A stretch of 64,000 bases of DNA from Myxococcus fulvus (GTDB lineage: Bacteria > Myxococcota > Myxococcia > Myxococcales > Myxococcaceae): the NCBI RefSeq assembly GCF_900111765.1, contig NZ_FOIB01000006.1, positions 372,001 through 436,000 of the forward strand, read 5' to 3'. The notes beneath the pieces are model-generated. The model was not told the origin of the DNA. It did not search any database and was given only the letters and a program-made list of their open reading frames with translations. Made by a program: the position numbers and the translations under genes. Positions 8,844 to 17,173 of this stretch are shown here, piece after piece. Within the stretch, counting starts at the first letter, position 1, and every line of letters begins with the position of its first letter.

Positions 8844-9419
8844 GTGCGCGTCCTCGGTGTGGACCCCGGCAGTCGCTTCATGGGCTACGGCGTGGTGGAA
8901 GAGAAGCGGGGCCGCCTGGTGCACGTGGGCCACGGCGTCATCAAGGTCGACGAGGACGCGCCCCTGGCCCTGCGCCTGAAGGAGCTGCACGCGGCGCTCA
9001 GCGCCCAGCTCGCGCACTTCCGTCCGGAGGCGGTGGCCGTGGAGGGCGTGTTCACCTTCCGCAACGCGAGAAGCGCGCTGGTGCTGGGACACGCGCGCGG
9101 CGTGGCGCTGCTGGCGGCGGCCCAGGTGGCGCTGCCCGTCTTCGAGTACCCGCCCGCGAAGGTGAAGAAGTCGGTGGGCGCCGGCGGCGCGGACGGCAAG
9201 GACGCCGTGGCGCGGATGGTGAAGACGTTGCTGGGGCTGCAGGCGGTGGACCTGGGGCGCGCGGACGCGAGCGATGCCTTGGCCGTGGCGCTGTGCCACC
9301 TCAATCACGGGCGTTCCGCCATTCCCACGGCGGGCCCGACCACGAAGAAGCGCAAGGGCGCCGCGGCGCTGCTCGCGGACAGGCTGGCGCCGTCCTATCG
9401 GCGCCCGGAGGCGGGATGA
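8844..9419 (+). CDS. ruvC: Holliday junction resolvase RuvC
   Basis: RuvC cuts Holliday junctions symmetrically as a dimer working with RuvAB. From GTG 8844 (GGAG 6 nt upstream) the protein is 191 aa and starts MRVLGVDPGSRFMGYGVV, the usual RuvC N-terminus; an ATG at 8832 is the alternative. Acidic catalytic residues are visible: Asp in GVDPG, Glu in AVEGVFTFRNARSALVLG, and the paired Asp residues in RADASDALAVALCHL. The C-terminal tail (about 35 aa, KKRKGAAALLAD...) is longer and more basic than in E. coli. Its stop overlaps the ruvA start (ATGA). Confidence 0.96.
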   Translation: MRVLGVDPGSRFMGYGVVEEKRGRLVHVGHGVIKVDEDAPLALRLKELHAALSAQLAHFRPEAVAVEGVFTFRNARSALVLGHARGVALLAAAQVALPVFEYPPAKVKKSVGAGGADGKDAVARMVKTLLGLQAVDLGRADASDALAVALCHLNHGRSAIPTAGPTTKKRKGAAALLADRLAPSYRRPEAG

Positions 9420-10024
9420 TTGCTCGGCTGCGGGGCGTGGTGCTGGAGAAGGACGCCGAGGACGCCGTCATCGACGTGCAGGGCGTGGGCTACCGGGTGA
9501 ACCTCTCCACCCTGTCGTTGGGCAAGCTGCCCCCGGAGGGCCAGCCGGTGGAGGTGCGCATCCGCACCGTGGTGCGCGAGGACGCCTTCGAGCTGTTCGG
9601 CTTCCTCACCAAGGCCGAAGAGGATGTCTTCCTGCTGCTCAACGGCGTCTCCCGCGTGGGCCCCCGCATGGCGCTGGGCGTGCTGTCCGGCATGGAGGTG
9701 CCGGAGCTGGTGGCGGCCCTGTCGCGCGGCGAGGTGGCCCGGCTGGCGAAGATCCACGGCGTCGGGAAGAAGACCGCCGAGCGGCTGGTGCTGGAGCTCA
9801 AGGACAAGATGAAGAACGTCCACCTGGAGGCGGTCTCCCGGGGCACCGCCCCCGCACCGGCCAGCGCCACCCAGTCCGACCTGGTCTCCGCCCTCCTCAA
9901 CCTGGGCTACAAGCCCCCGCAGGCGGAGAAGGCCGCGGAGCTCGCCACCAGCCGGCTGGGCGCCGACGCCTCCTTCCAGGACCTGTTCCGCGAGGCCCTT
10001 AAGTCCCTCCGGGCAGGGGGCTGA
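9416..10024 (+). CDS. ruvA: Holliday junction branch-migration protein RuvA
   Basis: A 202-aa protein (E. coli RuvA is 203). It begins MIARLRGVVLEK and has the domain I OB-fold motif VDVQGVGYRVN-like (VIDVQGVGYRVNLS), two helix-hairpin-helix elements (LLNGVSRVGPRMALGVLSG and LAKIHGVGKKTAERLVLELKDK) and a C-terminal domain III (SDLVSALLNLGYKPPQAEKA) that contacts RuvB. RuvA tetramers bind the four-way junction and load RuvB. It is translationally coupled to ruvC. ruvB is not in this operon but about 3 kb downstream. Confidence 0.97.
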   Translation: MIARLRGVVLEKDAEDAVIDVQGVGYRVNLSTLSLGKLPPEGQPVEVRIRTVVREDAFELFGFLTKAEEDVFLLLNGVSRVGPRMALGVLSGMEVPELVAALSRGEVARLAKIHGVGKKTAERLVLELKDKMKNVHLEAVSRGTAPAPASATQSDLVSALLNLGYKPPQAEKAAELATSRLGADASFQDLFREALKSLRAGG

Positions 10025-10097
10025 TGCCTTCCAGACAGCCTCGTCCCCGGGTGTAGCGGGGAGGCCAATTCAAGACCTCCCTGTACAGCCCGCACAA

Positions 10098-10125
10098 CCG
10101 TTTCTCCTCTAAGAAATCGAAACGG
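10098..10125. promoter_or_regulatory. Inverted repeat downstream of ruvA
   Basis: CCGTTTC (10098-10104) and GAAACGG (10119-10125) form a 7-bp inverted repeat with a 14-nt spacer in the 276-bp gap between ruvA and the ELWxxDGT-repeat lipoprotein gene. No T-tract follows, so an operator or weak hairpin are both possible. Nothing else is recognisable in the gap. Confidence 0.3.
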
Positions 10126-10300
10126 TCCGAGGTCCGACGGGCCCGGTGTCCTCCGCGTGGCACCCGTTGGCCTACGTCGCAGCATGGCGGACACCCTGAG
10201 CCTCCCGGTTCCCACGGTGAGTAGCGGGTTCCGCCACCGGTGACACTTTCCAGCCACAGCGGTGGGGTCGCGGCCTCACGCAGGACAAGGAGTTGCTCAC

Positions 10301-11764
10301 ATGAAGGCATGGCGTGGCATCCCGGTGCTCGTGTCCGTTCTCTGGGGAGGGCTCCTCGCGGTGGGGTGTGGTCCCGCGGTCGAAGGAAGCGACGCGGAGG
10401 GCGAGGCGGCGGTGGAGTCCGCGCGGGCCGACGTGGTGGCGGCGGGCCGGGCCTGCACGTCGGAGCGGGTGATGCCCTCGGGCACGAAGCCGGAGTGGCT
10501 GGTGCGTGGCGTGGACCGGCTGTTCTTCAGCGCGGACTCGGAGGGGCAGGGCCGCGAGCTGTGGAGCAGCCCGGGAGGCGGCGGCTGCGCGGGCGTGGTG
10601 AAGGACATCCGGGCGGGAGCGCAGGGCTCGGTGCCGCGCTACCTGACGGCGCTGGGGCGCTGGGTGCTCTTCGCGGCGGATGACGGGCTGCAGGGGCCGG
10701 AGCTGTGGCGCACGGACGGCACGGAGGCGGGCACGGTGCGGGTGCTGGACGTGTGGCCGGGCGAGCGGGGCTCGGCGCCGCGCGCGCTCACCCGCGTGGG
10801 CACGTTCGTCTACTTCCTCGCGGAGGCGCCGGGAAATGGCCAGGAGCTGTGGCGCACGGACGGCACCGCGTCCGGCACGCGGCGGGTGCACGCGTTCGTC
10901 CCCGGCAGCGACGTGTTGCAGCTCACGGCCTGGGGTGAGCGGCTCGCGCTGGTCTCCTACGACGCCGAGGCCGCGGTGCTGTGGGTCGTGGAGCCGAGCG
11001 GCGAGACGCGCGAGGTGTTCCGCTCGGCCGTGGGCGTGTTCGACTCGCTGACGGCGGTGGAGCGTCGGCTCTTCTTCGTGCGCGACACGGGCGAGGGCAT
11101 CGTGGAGCTGTGGGTGGTGGCGGGGCGCCAGGCCGTCGCGACGAAGGTGCGCGACTTCAGCGGAGGGGCGCCCTCGGAGCTGACCGCGTTGGGGGGCCAG
11201 GTGTTCTTCCATGCGGGCTCGGACGGCAACTACGGTGAGCTGGGCGACACGCGGCACGGCGGCGAGCTGTGGCGCAGTGATGGCACGACGCTGGGAACCC
11301 GCATGGTGCGGGACATCTGGCCGGGGCCGAAGGGCTCGCTGCCCTCGGACCTGGTCGCCATGGACGGCGTGCTGTACTTCGCGGCGGAGGACGGCTGGCG
11401 CGGGCGCGAGCTGTGGCGCAGCGACGGCACGGCCCTGGGCACGTGGATGGTCTGGGACCTCCAGTGGGGGGCGGAGGGCAGCGAGCCGCGGCAGCTGGTG
11501 GCGCAGGACGGCTGGCTGTTCTTCTCGGCGACCACCGCCGCGCATGGCCGCGAGGCGTGGAAGAGCGACGGCTGGCTGTGGAACACGCGCCGGCTGACGG
11601 ACATCGCCCCCGGCACGTCGTCGTCCAACCCCCGCTCGTTCGTGCGCTCGGGCCGCGACGTGTTCTTCCTCGCCAACGAGGCCGCCGTGGGCGAGGCGCT
11701 CTGGGTGTTGCCGCTCCACGGCGCGTGGCCGTGCGCGGGCCCCCAGGGCGGGAAGGGCTGCTGA
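10301..11764 (+). CDS. ELWxxDGTxxGT-repeat lipoprotein
   Basis: A 487-aa lipoprotein. The start at ATG 10301 has AGGAG 9 nt upstream; the signal peptide ends in a lipobox (GLLAVGCG). The mature part is built of repeats with the signature ELWR(T/S)DGTxxGTxxVxDxxPGxxGSxPxxLTxxGxxxxF, at least five copies (e.g. ELWRTDGTEAGT, ELWRTDGTASGT, ELWRSDGTTLGT, ELWRSDGTALGT). This repeat family is abundant in myxobacterial surface proteins and is expected to fold as a beta-propeller. The function is unknown; an outer-membrane or surface location is likely. It ends 6 bp from the convergent MBL-fold gene. Confidence 0.85.
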   Translation: MKAWRGIPVLVSVLWGGLLAVGCGPAVEGSDAEGEAAVESARADVVAAGRACTSERVMPSGTKPEWLVRGVDRLFFSADSEGQGRELWSSPGGGGCAGVVKDIRAGAQGSVPRYLTALGRWVLFAADDGLQGPELWRTDGTEAGTVRVLDVWPGERGSAPRALTRVGTFVYFLAEAPGNGQELWRTDGTASGTRRVHAFVPGSDVLQLTAWGERLALVSYDAEAAVLWVVEPSGETREVFRSAVGVFDSLTAVERRLFFVRDTGEGIVELWVVAGRQAVATKVRDFSGGAPSELTALGGQVFFHAGSDGNYGELGDTRHGGELWRSDGTTLGTRMVRDIWPGPKGSLPSDLVAMDGVLYFAAEDGWRGRELWRSDGTALGTWMVWDLQWGAEGSEPRQLVAQDGWLFFSATTAAHGREAWKSDGWLWNTRRLTDIAPGTSSSNPRSFVRSGRDVFFLANEAAVGEALWVLPLHGAWPCAGPQGGKGC

Positions 11765-11770
11765 AGTCCC

Positions 11771-12850
11771 TCAGGCGGCGCGGCGGCTCGCGGGCGTGGG
11801 CCGCACGTCGCCGAAGTTGGGCGCGGGCAGGACGATGGTGGGCGACAGCCCTGGCGCCAGCAGGTGGGACGTCAGGAGCGAGGACGGGTGGAAGTTCACG
11901 AAGGCGCCCTCCACCGCGGAGGGCCCGGCGAAGAGCTTCTCCACCACCATGGAGGAGTATTGCAGCAGGGAGTCCTCGCGGCTGTTGCCGTTGAGCACCA
12001 CCTCCCAGCCCATGTGCTCGGCGAAGCGGCGCACGCCGGGGATGGCGGAGAGCAGCGGCGTGTAGCTCTCCGTGGCCACGCCGTTCTCGCTGGTGACGAA
12101 CACCTCGCGCGAGGTGGCCACCGCCAGGGACATGTTGCCGCGCGTGTGCCCCGGCGTGCTCAGGATGGCCGCGCCCGTGCCCAGCCACGTGTCCCCGTCC
12201 AGCAGCACCACGCGCTCCTCGGGGATGTCCGCGCCGCCGGGGACGAACCACACCGACTGCATGGGGTGCAGGTCCTTCACCATCTCCCACTCCGCGCGCT
12301 GCACGAGCAGCTTCGCGCGCGGGAAGTACGCGGACAGGCCGTCACCGCCCAGCCACCCGCGCAAGTCCTGGATGTGCAGGTGGTCGAAGGCGAGGAAGTC
12401 CACGTCCCCGGGCGTCAGCCCCAGCGAGGCCAGGTGGCTCTGCACCGTGCCGTGCTGGGTGGACATCACCTTGTCGGAGACGAACGCGCCGTAGCGCTCC
12501 CTCAGTGAGCGGTAGAAGGGCGCCGCCTGTCCCCGCTCGTAGTCGGAGGGGTTGAACAGGAGCGTGCGCCGCTCGCCGTTGGCGTCGACGAACTGCACCA
12601 CCTGCATGCGGTGGGTCATCATCACGTAGGGCGCCGGCGAGCTGGCCGCGCCGCTGAAGGCGAACAGCGAAGGGTAGGGGAAGGTGACGAGCTCGCACGT
12701 GGCCACCGCCGCCACCGGGCCCTCCTGGACGAAGCGCTCGCGGGCCTGGAGCGCCGCGCGGCGCAGCTTCTGGAGGCGCGGGCCGGGCAGCGTCTCGGCG
12801 TGGGCCTCGGCGAGGAAGGGCAGGGGGCGGAACGCGGGGCTCTGGCTCAT
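11771..12850 (-). CDS. MBL-fold metallo-hydrolase with altered metal motif
   Basis: A 359-aa protein from ATG 12850 (GGTGAG just upstream). The metallo-beta-lactamase fold is suggested by VDFLAFDHLHIQDLRGWLG, ILSTPGHTRGNMSLAV and the C-terminal Asn/His loops. The canonical HxHxDH box reads HLHIQD, with the fifth position Gln and the sixth Asp, so metal binding may differ from typical members. No signal peptide. The substrate cannot be read from sequence. It is divergent from ruvB across a 296-bp gap. Confidence 0.7.
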   Translation of the reverse strand: MSQSPAFRPLPFLAEAHAETLPGPRLQKLRRAALQARERFVQEGPVAAVATCELVTFPYPSLFAFSGAASSPAPYVMMTHRMQVVQFVDANGERRTLLFNPSDYERGQAAPFYRSLRERYGAFVSDKVMSTQHGTVQSHLASLGLTPGDVDFLAFDHLHIQDLRGWLGGDGLSAYFPRAKLLVQRAEWEMVKDLHPMQSVWFVPGGADIPEERVVLLDGDTWLGTGAAILSTPGHTRGNMSLAVATSREVFVTSENGVATESYTPLLSAIPGVRRFAEHMGWEVVLNGNSREDSLLQYSSMVVEKLFAGPSAVEGAFVNFHPSSLLTSHLLAPGLSPTIVLPAPNFGDVRPTPASRRAA

Positions 12851-13146
12851 GGGCTCACCGTGACTGCGAGAGGTCGATGACCTTGGCGACCGGAAAGGTG
12901 ATTCGTGAGGGCATGTTCTCGCGCCCCCGGGCCGTCCCGCCAAGTCGCCTGGGACGTGTTTCGCACGAGCGTCCGCCAGTCCACAGGCGCTCCTTCCGGG
13001 CGGCCTCACTCCGGGCGAATCGGGCCTGGACGTCGACGGGCGTCCGAGGCGGGTTTCCGCTCGCCGGTCGGCTGGTCCCCGGGGCGTCCCGTGGGGCTTG
13101 TTCCGAGGATGTGGGCGACACGCGCGGCCTTCCTGTATAGGGTCAC

Positions 13147-14178
13147 ATGGTCATGGCGAGGAAGTCCGACACTCTCTCCGAAGAGGTCCTCCCGGAGGAC
13201 GTCCGGCTCGAGGCCTCCCTGCGTCCGCGCTCGTTCGACGAGTACGTGGGGCAGGGCTCCGTCGTCGAGAAGCTCAAGGTCTACGTGCAGGCGGCCCGGA
13301 GCCGCGGTGAAGCGCTGGACCACTGCCTGTTCTCCGGGCCCCCGGGCCTGGGCAAGACGTCGCTGGCGCACATCATCGCCAACGAGCTGGGCGTGGGCAT
13401 CCACGTCACCAGCGGCCCCGCGCTCGAGCGCAAGGGCGACCTGGCCGGTCTGCTCACCAACCTGAACGCGCGCGACGTCCTCTTCATCGATGAAATCCAC
13501 CGCCTCAACGCCGCCGTGGAGGAGTACCTCTACCCGGCGATGGAGGACTTCCGGCTGGACATCACCATCGACACGGGGCCCGCCGCCCGGGCGATGAAGA
13601 TTGACTTGCCGCCCTTCACCCTCATCGGCGCCACCACGCGCACGGGCCTGCTCACTTCTCCGCTGCGCGACAGGTTCCAGATTCAGGAGCGCCTGGAGTA
13701 CTACGACGCCCAGGCGCTGGAGCTCATCCTCCACCGCTCCGCGCGCATCCTCGGCATCCCCCTGGACAAGGACGCCGCGCACGAGGTGGCCACGCGCTCG
13801 CGTGGCACGCCCCGCATCGTCAACCGGCTCCTGCGCCGGCTGCGCGACTTCGCGGAGGTGGAGGGTGACGGGCGCATCACCCTGGCGCTGGCCAAGAAGT
13901 CCCTGGACCGATTGGGCGTGGACGCCAGCGGGCTGGACTCCATGGACCGCAAGATTCTGCTCACCATCCTGGACAAGTTCGGCGGGGGCCCGGTGGGGGT
14001 GGAGACCATCGCCGCCAGCGTGGGCGAACAACGCGATACCATTGAGGACGTGTACGAGCCCTTCCTCATGCAGGAGGGCTTCCTCCAACGCACGCCCCGG
14101 GGCCGGATGGCCACGCACCGCACCTACCAGTATTTCAAGAAGCAGCCACCGCCCACGCCCCAGGGCAGCCTCTTCTGA
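13147..14178 (+). CDS. ruvB: Holliday junction branch-migration ATPase RuvB
   Basis: A 343-aa AAA+ helicase motor (E. coli 336). Seen: [16 protein letters not shown] at the N-terminus, Walker [12 protein letters not shown], Walker [12 protein letters not shown], sensor 1 [12 protein letters not shown], arginine-finger region PLRDRFQ, sensor 2 [17 protein letters not shown], and the C-terminal winged-helix with [11 protein letters not shown]. The start is ATG 13147, with ATG 13153 also possible. It has its own promoter region (a TATAGGGT-like -10 near 13134) rather than following ruvCA. Confidence 0.97.
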   Translation: MVMARKSDTLSEEVLPEDVRLEASLRPRSFDEYVGQGSVVEKLKVYVQAARSRGEALDHCLFSGPPGLGKTSLAHIIANELGVGIHVTSGPALERKGDLAGLLTNLNARDVLFIDEIHRLNAAVEEYLYPAMEDFRLDITIDTGPAARAMKIDLPPFTLIGATTRTGLLTSPLRDRFQIQERLEYYDAQALELILHRSARILGIPLDKDAAHEVATRSRGTPRIVNRLLRRLRDFAEVEGDGRITLALAKKSLDRLGVDASGLDSMDRKILLTILDKFGGGPVGVETIAASVGEQRDTIEDVYEPFLMQEGFLQRTPRGRMATHRTYQYFKKQPPPTPQGSLF

Positions 14179-14191
14179 CCCCCCGCGAGCC

Positions 14192-15688
14192 ATGAGCCAG
14201 GCCACCTCTCCCGCGTCTCCCGCCTCCGGACCCACCACCCTCCGCGTCGCGCGTGACTTCTACGCGGACCTGATGCGGGCCTCGCAGACGTCGCGCGCGG
14301 GCTACCTCGCCGAGCGCGAGCGCTGGCTGCGCGGCGTGCCGGTGGATGGCCGCGAGGAGCTGCTCTTCGAGTTCGAGATGCTGCTGCGCGCGGTGGAGCG
14401 CTACCTCAACCTCACCGCCGTGGTGGACGCCAAGGACCGGCCGCTCGTCACCCGCGACTTCCACGAGGAGCTGGTGGACGTGCGCGACGCCATGGACCGC
14501 GCCATCCGCGTCGCCCGCCACCTGCAGGACCCCGACAGCGACCAGAAGATGGTCTTCCGCAAGTACGTGGAGACCCAACTGGCCGACGACCGGGTGCGCC
14601 GCGCGCTCATCGAGGAGGAGCTGGACCAGCAGACCGCCCCGGAGAGCCTCTTCGTCCTGCGCGAGGACCTGGACGCGCTGCGAAACCTCCTGGACCACCT
14701 GCTCCAACTGCCCACCGCGCGGCTCAACCTGTTCCAGGACCTGGGCAAGCTCGCGCTGAAGGAGATCGTCCTCAACCGCTACTTCCGGCCCTTCCGCCCG
14801 CTGGAGTTCCGCGTCGAGTACGACCGGCTGCGCTCCGTGCGCATCCTGGACACCCTGTCACAGATGTCAGAGGAGCCGCGGACGGCCTTCGCCACCGCCT
14901 TCCTGGGCCTGTTCCGGCTGTTGCACTACCTGTCCTACGTGGACGCGGAGGCCACGCCGCCCGTGCCGCGCCGCGTCCGGGTGCTGCTGGCCCTGGTGCG
15001 CAGCGAGACACACGCCCTGGCCACGTGGATGCACGCGGAGCTGTCCCCGAAGGCAGGCTCCAAGGCGCTCCAGGCCGCCGCGCTGAGGGCCGCGCGGGAC
15101 CTCGCCAAGGAGGCCGAGCGCATCGGCCGGGAAGTGCTCGCCCACGTGGACCGGGAGCCGGACGCGCCCCAGCGCGCCGCCGCAGCCTTCACCACGCTCC
15201 TGCGCACGCAGGTCGTCGCGCTGGTGGAGTCGCTCGCGCCCAATGGCGGCCTGACGGACGGCGTCTTCGACCACCTGGTGAGCCCCCAGGACGCCGCGCT
15301 GCGGCTGCGCAAGGACCTGTGGGTCTACGCCCAGCTGTGCCGCGCCGCCGAGGGACACCTGCGCGCCGACGACGTCCCCGCCGCCGAGCGGGCCCTGGAC
15401 GCCCTCAAGAGCTTCCTGGGCTACTTCCACGACGGCGGCTACCAGCTCTTGCGCTACGCGGACTACGACGCCTTCGACCGCTTCACCGCGCTGCTGGTGG
15501 AATTGCCCTGGCCGCCCGAGGGTCCCGGCATCCGCTCCCGCCTCGCCGAGGACCTGCGCCGCTTCAGCCAGACCCTCGAGTCCACCTTCCACGCTGTCAG
15601 CCGCCGCACCCTCCTGCAGGGCAGGGGCTTCGACCGCCAGGAGGCCGAGGCCCTGAGGGACCGCTTCGTGGCCCCCGCGCCCCGCTGA
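14192..15688 (+). CDS. Uncharacterised helical protein downstream of ruvB
   Basis: A 498-aa soluble protein starting at ATG 14192, 13 bp after ruvB on the same strand, so probably co-transcribed. It has no signal peptide or membrane segment and is almost entirely predicted alpha-helix with many Leu/Arg/Glu heptad-like stretches (e.g. VLREDLDALRNLLDHLLQL, AAALRAARDLAKEAERIG). I do not recognise a family. Its position suggests only a possible link to ruvB expression; no enzymatic motif is visible. Confidence 0.75.
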   Translation: MSQATSPASPASGPTTLRVARDFYADLMRASQTSRAGYLAERERWLRGVPVDGREELLFEFEMLLRAVERYLNLTAVVDAKDRPLVTRDFHEELVDVRDAMDRAIRVARHLQDPDSDQKMVFRKYVETQLADDRVRRALIEEELDQQTAPESLFVLREDLDALRNLLDHLLQLPTARLNLFQDLGKLALKEIVLNRYFRPFRPLEFRVEYDRLRSVRILDTLSQMSEEPRTAFATAFLGLFRLLHYLSYVDAEATPPVPRRVRVLLALVRSETHALATWMHAELSPKAGSKALQAAALRAARDLAKEAERIGREVLAHVDREPDAPQRAAAAFTTLLRTQVVALVESLAPNGGLTDGVFDHLVSPQDAALRLRKDLWVYAQLCRAAEGHLRADDVPAAERALDALKSFLGYFHDGGYQLLRYADYDAFDRFTALLVELPWPPEGPGIRSRLAEDLRRFSQTLESTFHAVSRRTLLQGRGFDRQEAEALRDRFVAPAPR

Positions 15689-16172
15689 GCCGTTTGTCGC
15701 GGGGTTGCGAGGACCCACGCCCACGCGCACCGTATGACGCAAGCCCCCACGACGGGTGCTCATACGGGGCGTGTTTGCTTCCAGCCAGTTCCTTGCGCTA
15801 TGGACGCCCCCGTGTTGCATGGAAGACACGCTTCGTTACGAAGCGCGTCACGGTGATGGGCGGCGGCGGAGGCGGTGATGGAATCCCGGACACCAATGTC
15901 ACGGTTTCGGGCGATTTCACCGGGCCTCCAACGGGGGGCGGGTGTCTGGCCACGATGGACACCCACCGCGATGTCAGAAAAAGACCAGCCATTCCAACGG
16001 GTTCGAGCCACTCAAGGACCCCACGGAGGCCCCCGGGATGTCACGTAGTCGTGGCATGCCACTTGCTGAATCTGCGCGTCGCGTCAGACCACTGTTGAAC
16101 GATTCCGGCGCCATCTGGCCAGATGACCGTTCGGAAGTCCCGCAGCACGAGCAGCCACGAGGCGACACCGAC
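15689..16172. other. 484-bp non-coding region upstream of lpxC
   Basis: No convincing gene is seen. Possible reading frames lack ribosome sites and normal codon bias. The notable element is the sigma-54-type promoter at 16052-16067. The region 15830-15990 is locally less GC-rich and repetitive (GGCGGCGGAGGCGG), and may hold activator binding sites. Confidence 0.55.
16052..16067 (+). promoter_or_regulatory. Sigma-54 (-24/-12) promoter upstream of lpxC
   Basis: TGGCATGCCACTTGCT matches the sigma-54 consensus TGGCACGNNNNTTGCW at every fixed position except C6 (T here), with the correct GG-to-GC spacing. It lies on the coding strand 106 bp upstream of the lpxC start, predicting a transcript start near 16079 and a leader of about 95 nt. 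Transcription from it would need an enhancer-binding protein. Confidence 0.6.
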
Positions 16173-17117
16173 ATGCCCCCGTCTTCCTACAACCAGCGCA
16201 CCCTCTCGAAGACCGCCAGCCTCCAGGGCATCGGGCTCCACTCGGGCGCGAAGGTGACGCTCACGCTGCGTCCGGCCCCCGCGGGGCACGGCATCGTCTT
16301 CGTGCGTACGGACCTGCCCCGGCCGGTGAGCATCCCCGCCCTGGCGGAGTACGTGGTGGACACGGTGCTGGCGACGACGCTGGGCCGCGACGGCGCCAAG
16401 GTGGCCACGGTGGAGCACCTGATGTCGGCCATGGCGGGCATGGGCATCGACAACGCCCGGGTGGAGCTGGACGGCCCGGAGGTCCCCATCATGGACGGCA
16501 GCGCCGCCCCCTTCGCGGCCCTCATCCAGGAGGCCGGCGTCCGCGAGCTGGACGCGCCCAAGGAGCTGCTCGTCATCAAGAAGCCGGTGTCCGTGGTGGA
16601 CGGTGACAAGCAGGCCTCGCTCACCCCGTCTCGCCACTTCCGCATCAGCTGCACCATCGACTTCGAGCACCCCGTCATCCAGGGCCAGGCGTTCGACCTG
16701 GACTTCAGCGACCGGGACTTCTCGCGCGAGATTTCGCGCGCGCGCACGTTCTGCTTCCTGCGCGACGTGGAGAAGCTCAAGAGCCTGGGCCTGGCGCGCG
16801 GCGGCTCGCTGGACAACGCCATCGTCGTGGACGAGGTCTCCATCCTCAACCCCGAGGGCTTGCGCTTCACCGACGAGTTCGTGCGTCACAAGATCCTGGA
16901 CGCCATCGGTGATGTGTCTCTGTTCGGCAGGCCTGTCATTGGCCACCTGACGGCCTACAAGACGGGCCACGCGCTCAATCACAAGCTGGTGCGCAAGGTC
17001 CTGTCGGACCCGAGCTGCTATGAGATTGTCCCGGCGCGTCGCCGCGACGTGGAGGGCCTGGAGCTGGGCCTGCCCGGGCTTGCTGGCGCGTTGGAGCTGG
17101 AGCCGCTCGTCGCCTGA
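16173..17117 (+). CDS. lpxC: UDP-3-O-acyl-N-acetylglucosamine deacetylase
   Basis: LpxC is the zinc enzyme for the committed step of lipid A synthesis. The protein is 314 aa from ATG 16173 (E. coli 305). Seen: NQRTLSKTASLQGIGLHSG at the N-terminus; the zinc-site His in TVEHLMSAMAGMGIDN; PEVPIMDGSAAPF; SRARTFCFLRDVE; RHKILDAIGDVSLFG, with the second His and the Asp zinc ligands; and the catalytic His in YKTGHALNHKL. It stands alone rather than in the usual cell-division cluster, with a sigma-54-like promoter upstream. Confidence 0.96.
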   Translation: MPPSSYNQRTLSKTASLQGIGLHSGAKVTLTLRPAPAGHGIVFVRTDLPRPVSIPALAEYVVDTVLATTLGRDGAKVATVEHLMSAMAGMGIDNARVELDGPEVPIMDGSAAPFAALIQEAGVRELDAPKELLVIKKPVSVVDGDKQASLTPSRHFRISCTIDFEHPVIQGQAFDLDFSDRDFSREISRARTFCFLRDVEKLKSLGLARGGSLDNAIVVDEVSILNPEGLRFTDEFVRHKILDAIGDVSLFGRPVIGHLTAYKTGHALNHKLVRKVLSDPSCYEIVPARRRDVEGLELGLPGLAGALELEPLVA

Positions 17118-17173
17118 AAGGGCGTCTTGCATTTCCTTGCAGGTCGGGGCTGCCTCGACTAAGTCGCGGGCTT

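Noticed and set aside
12877-13140. Open frame upstream of ruvB
   Set aside because: No ribosome site, atypical composition, and it covers the promoter region of ruvB and the MBL gene.
15760-16011. Minus-strand frame in the lpxC upstream region
   Set aside because: Short, no ribosome site, no recognisable protein features; the region is better explained as regulatory.
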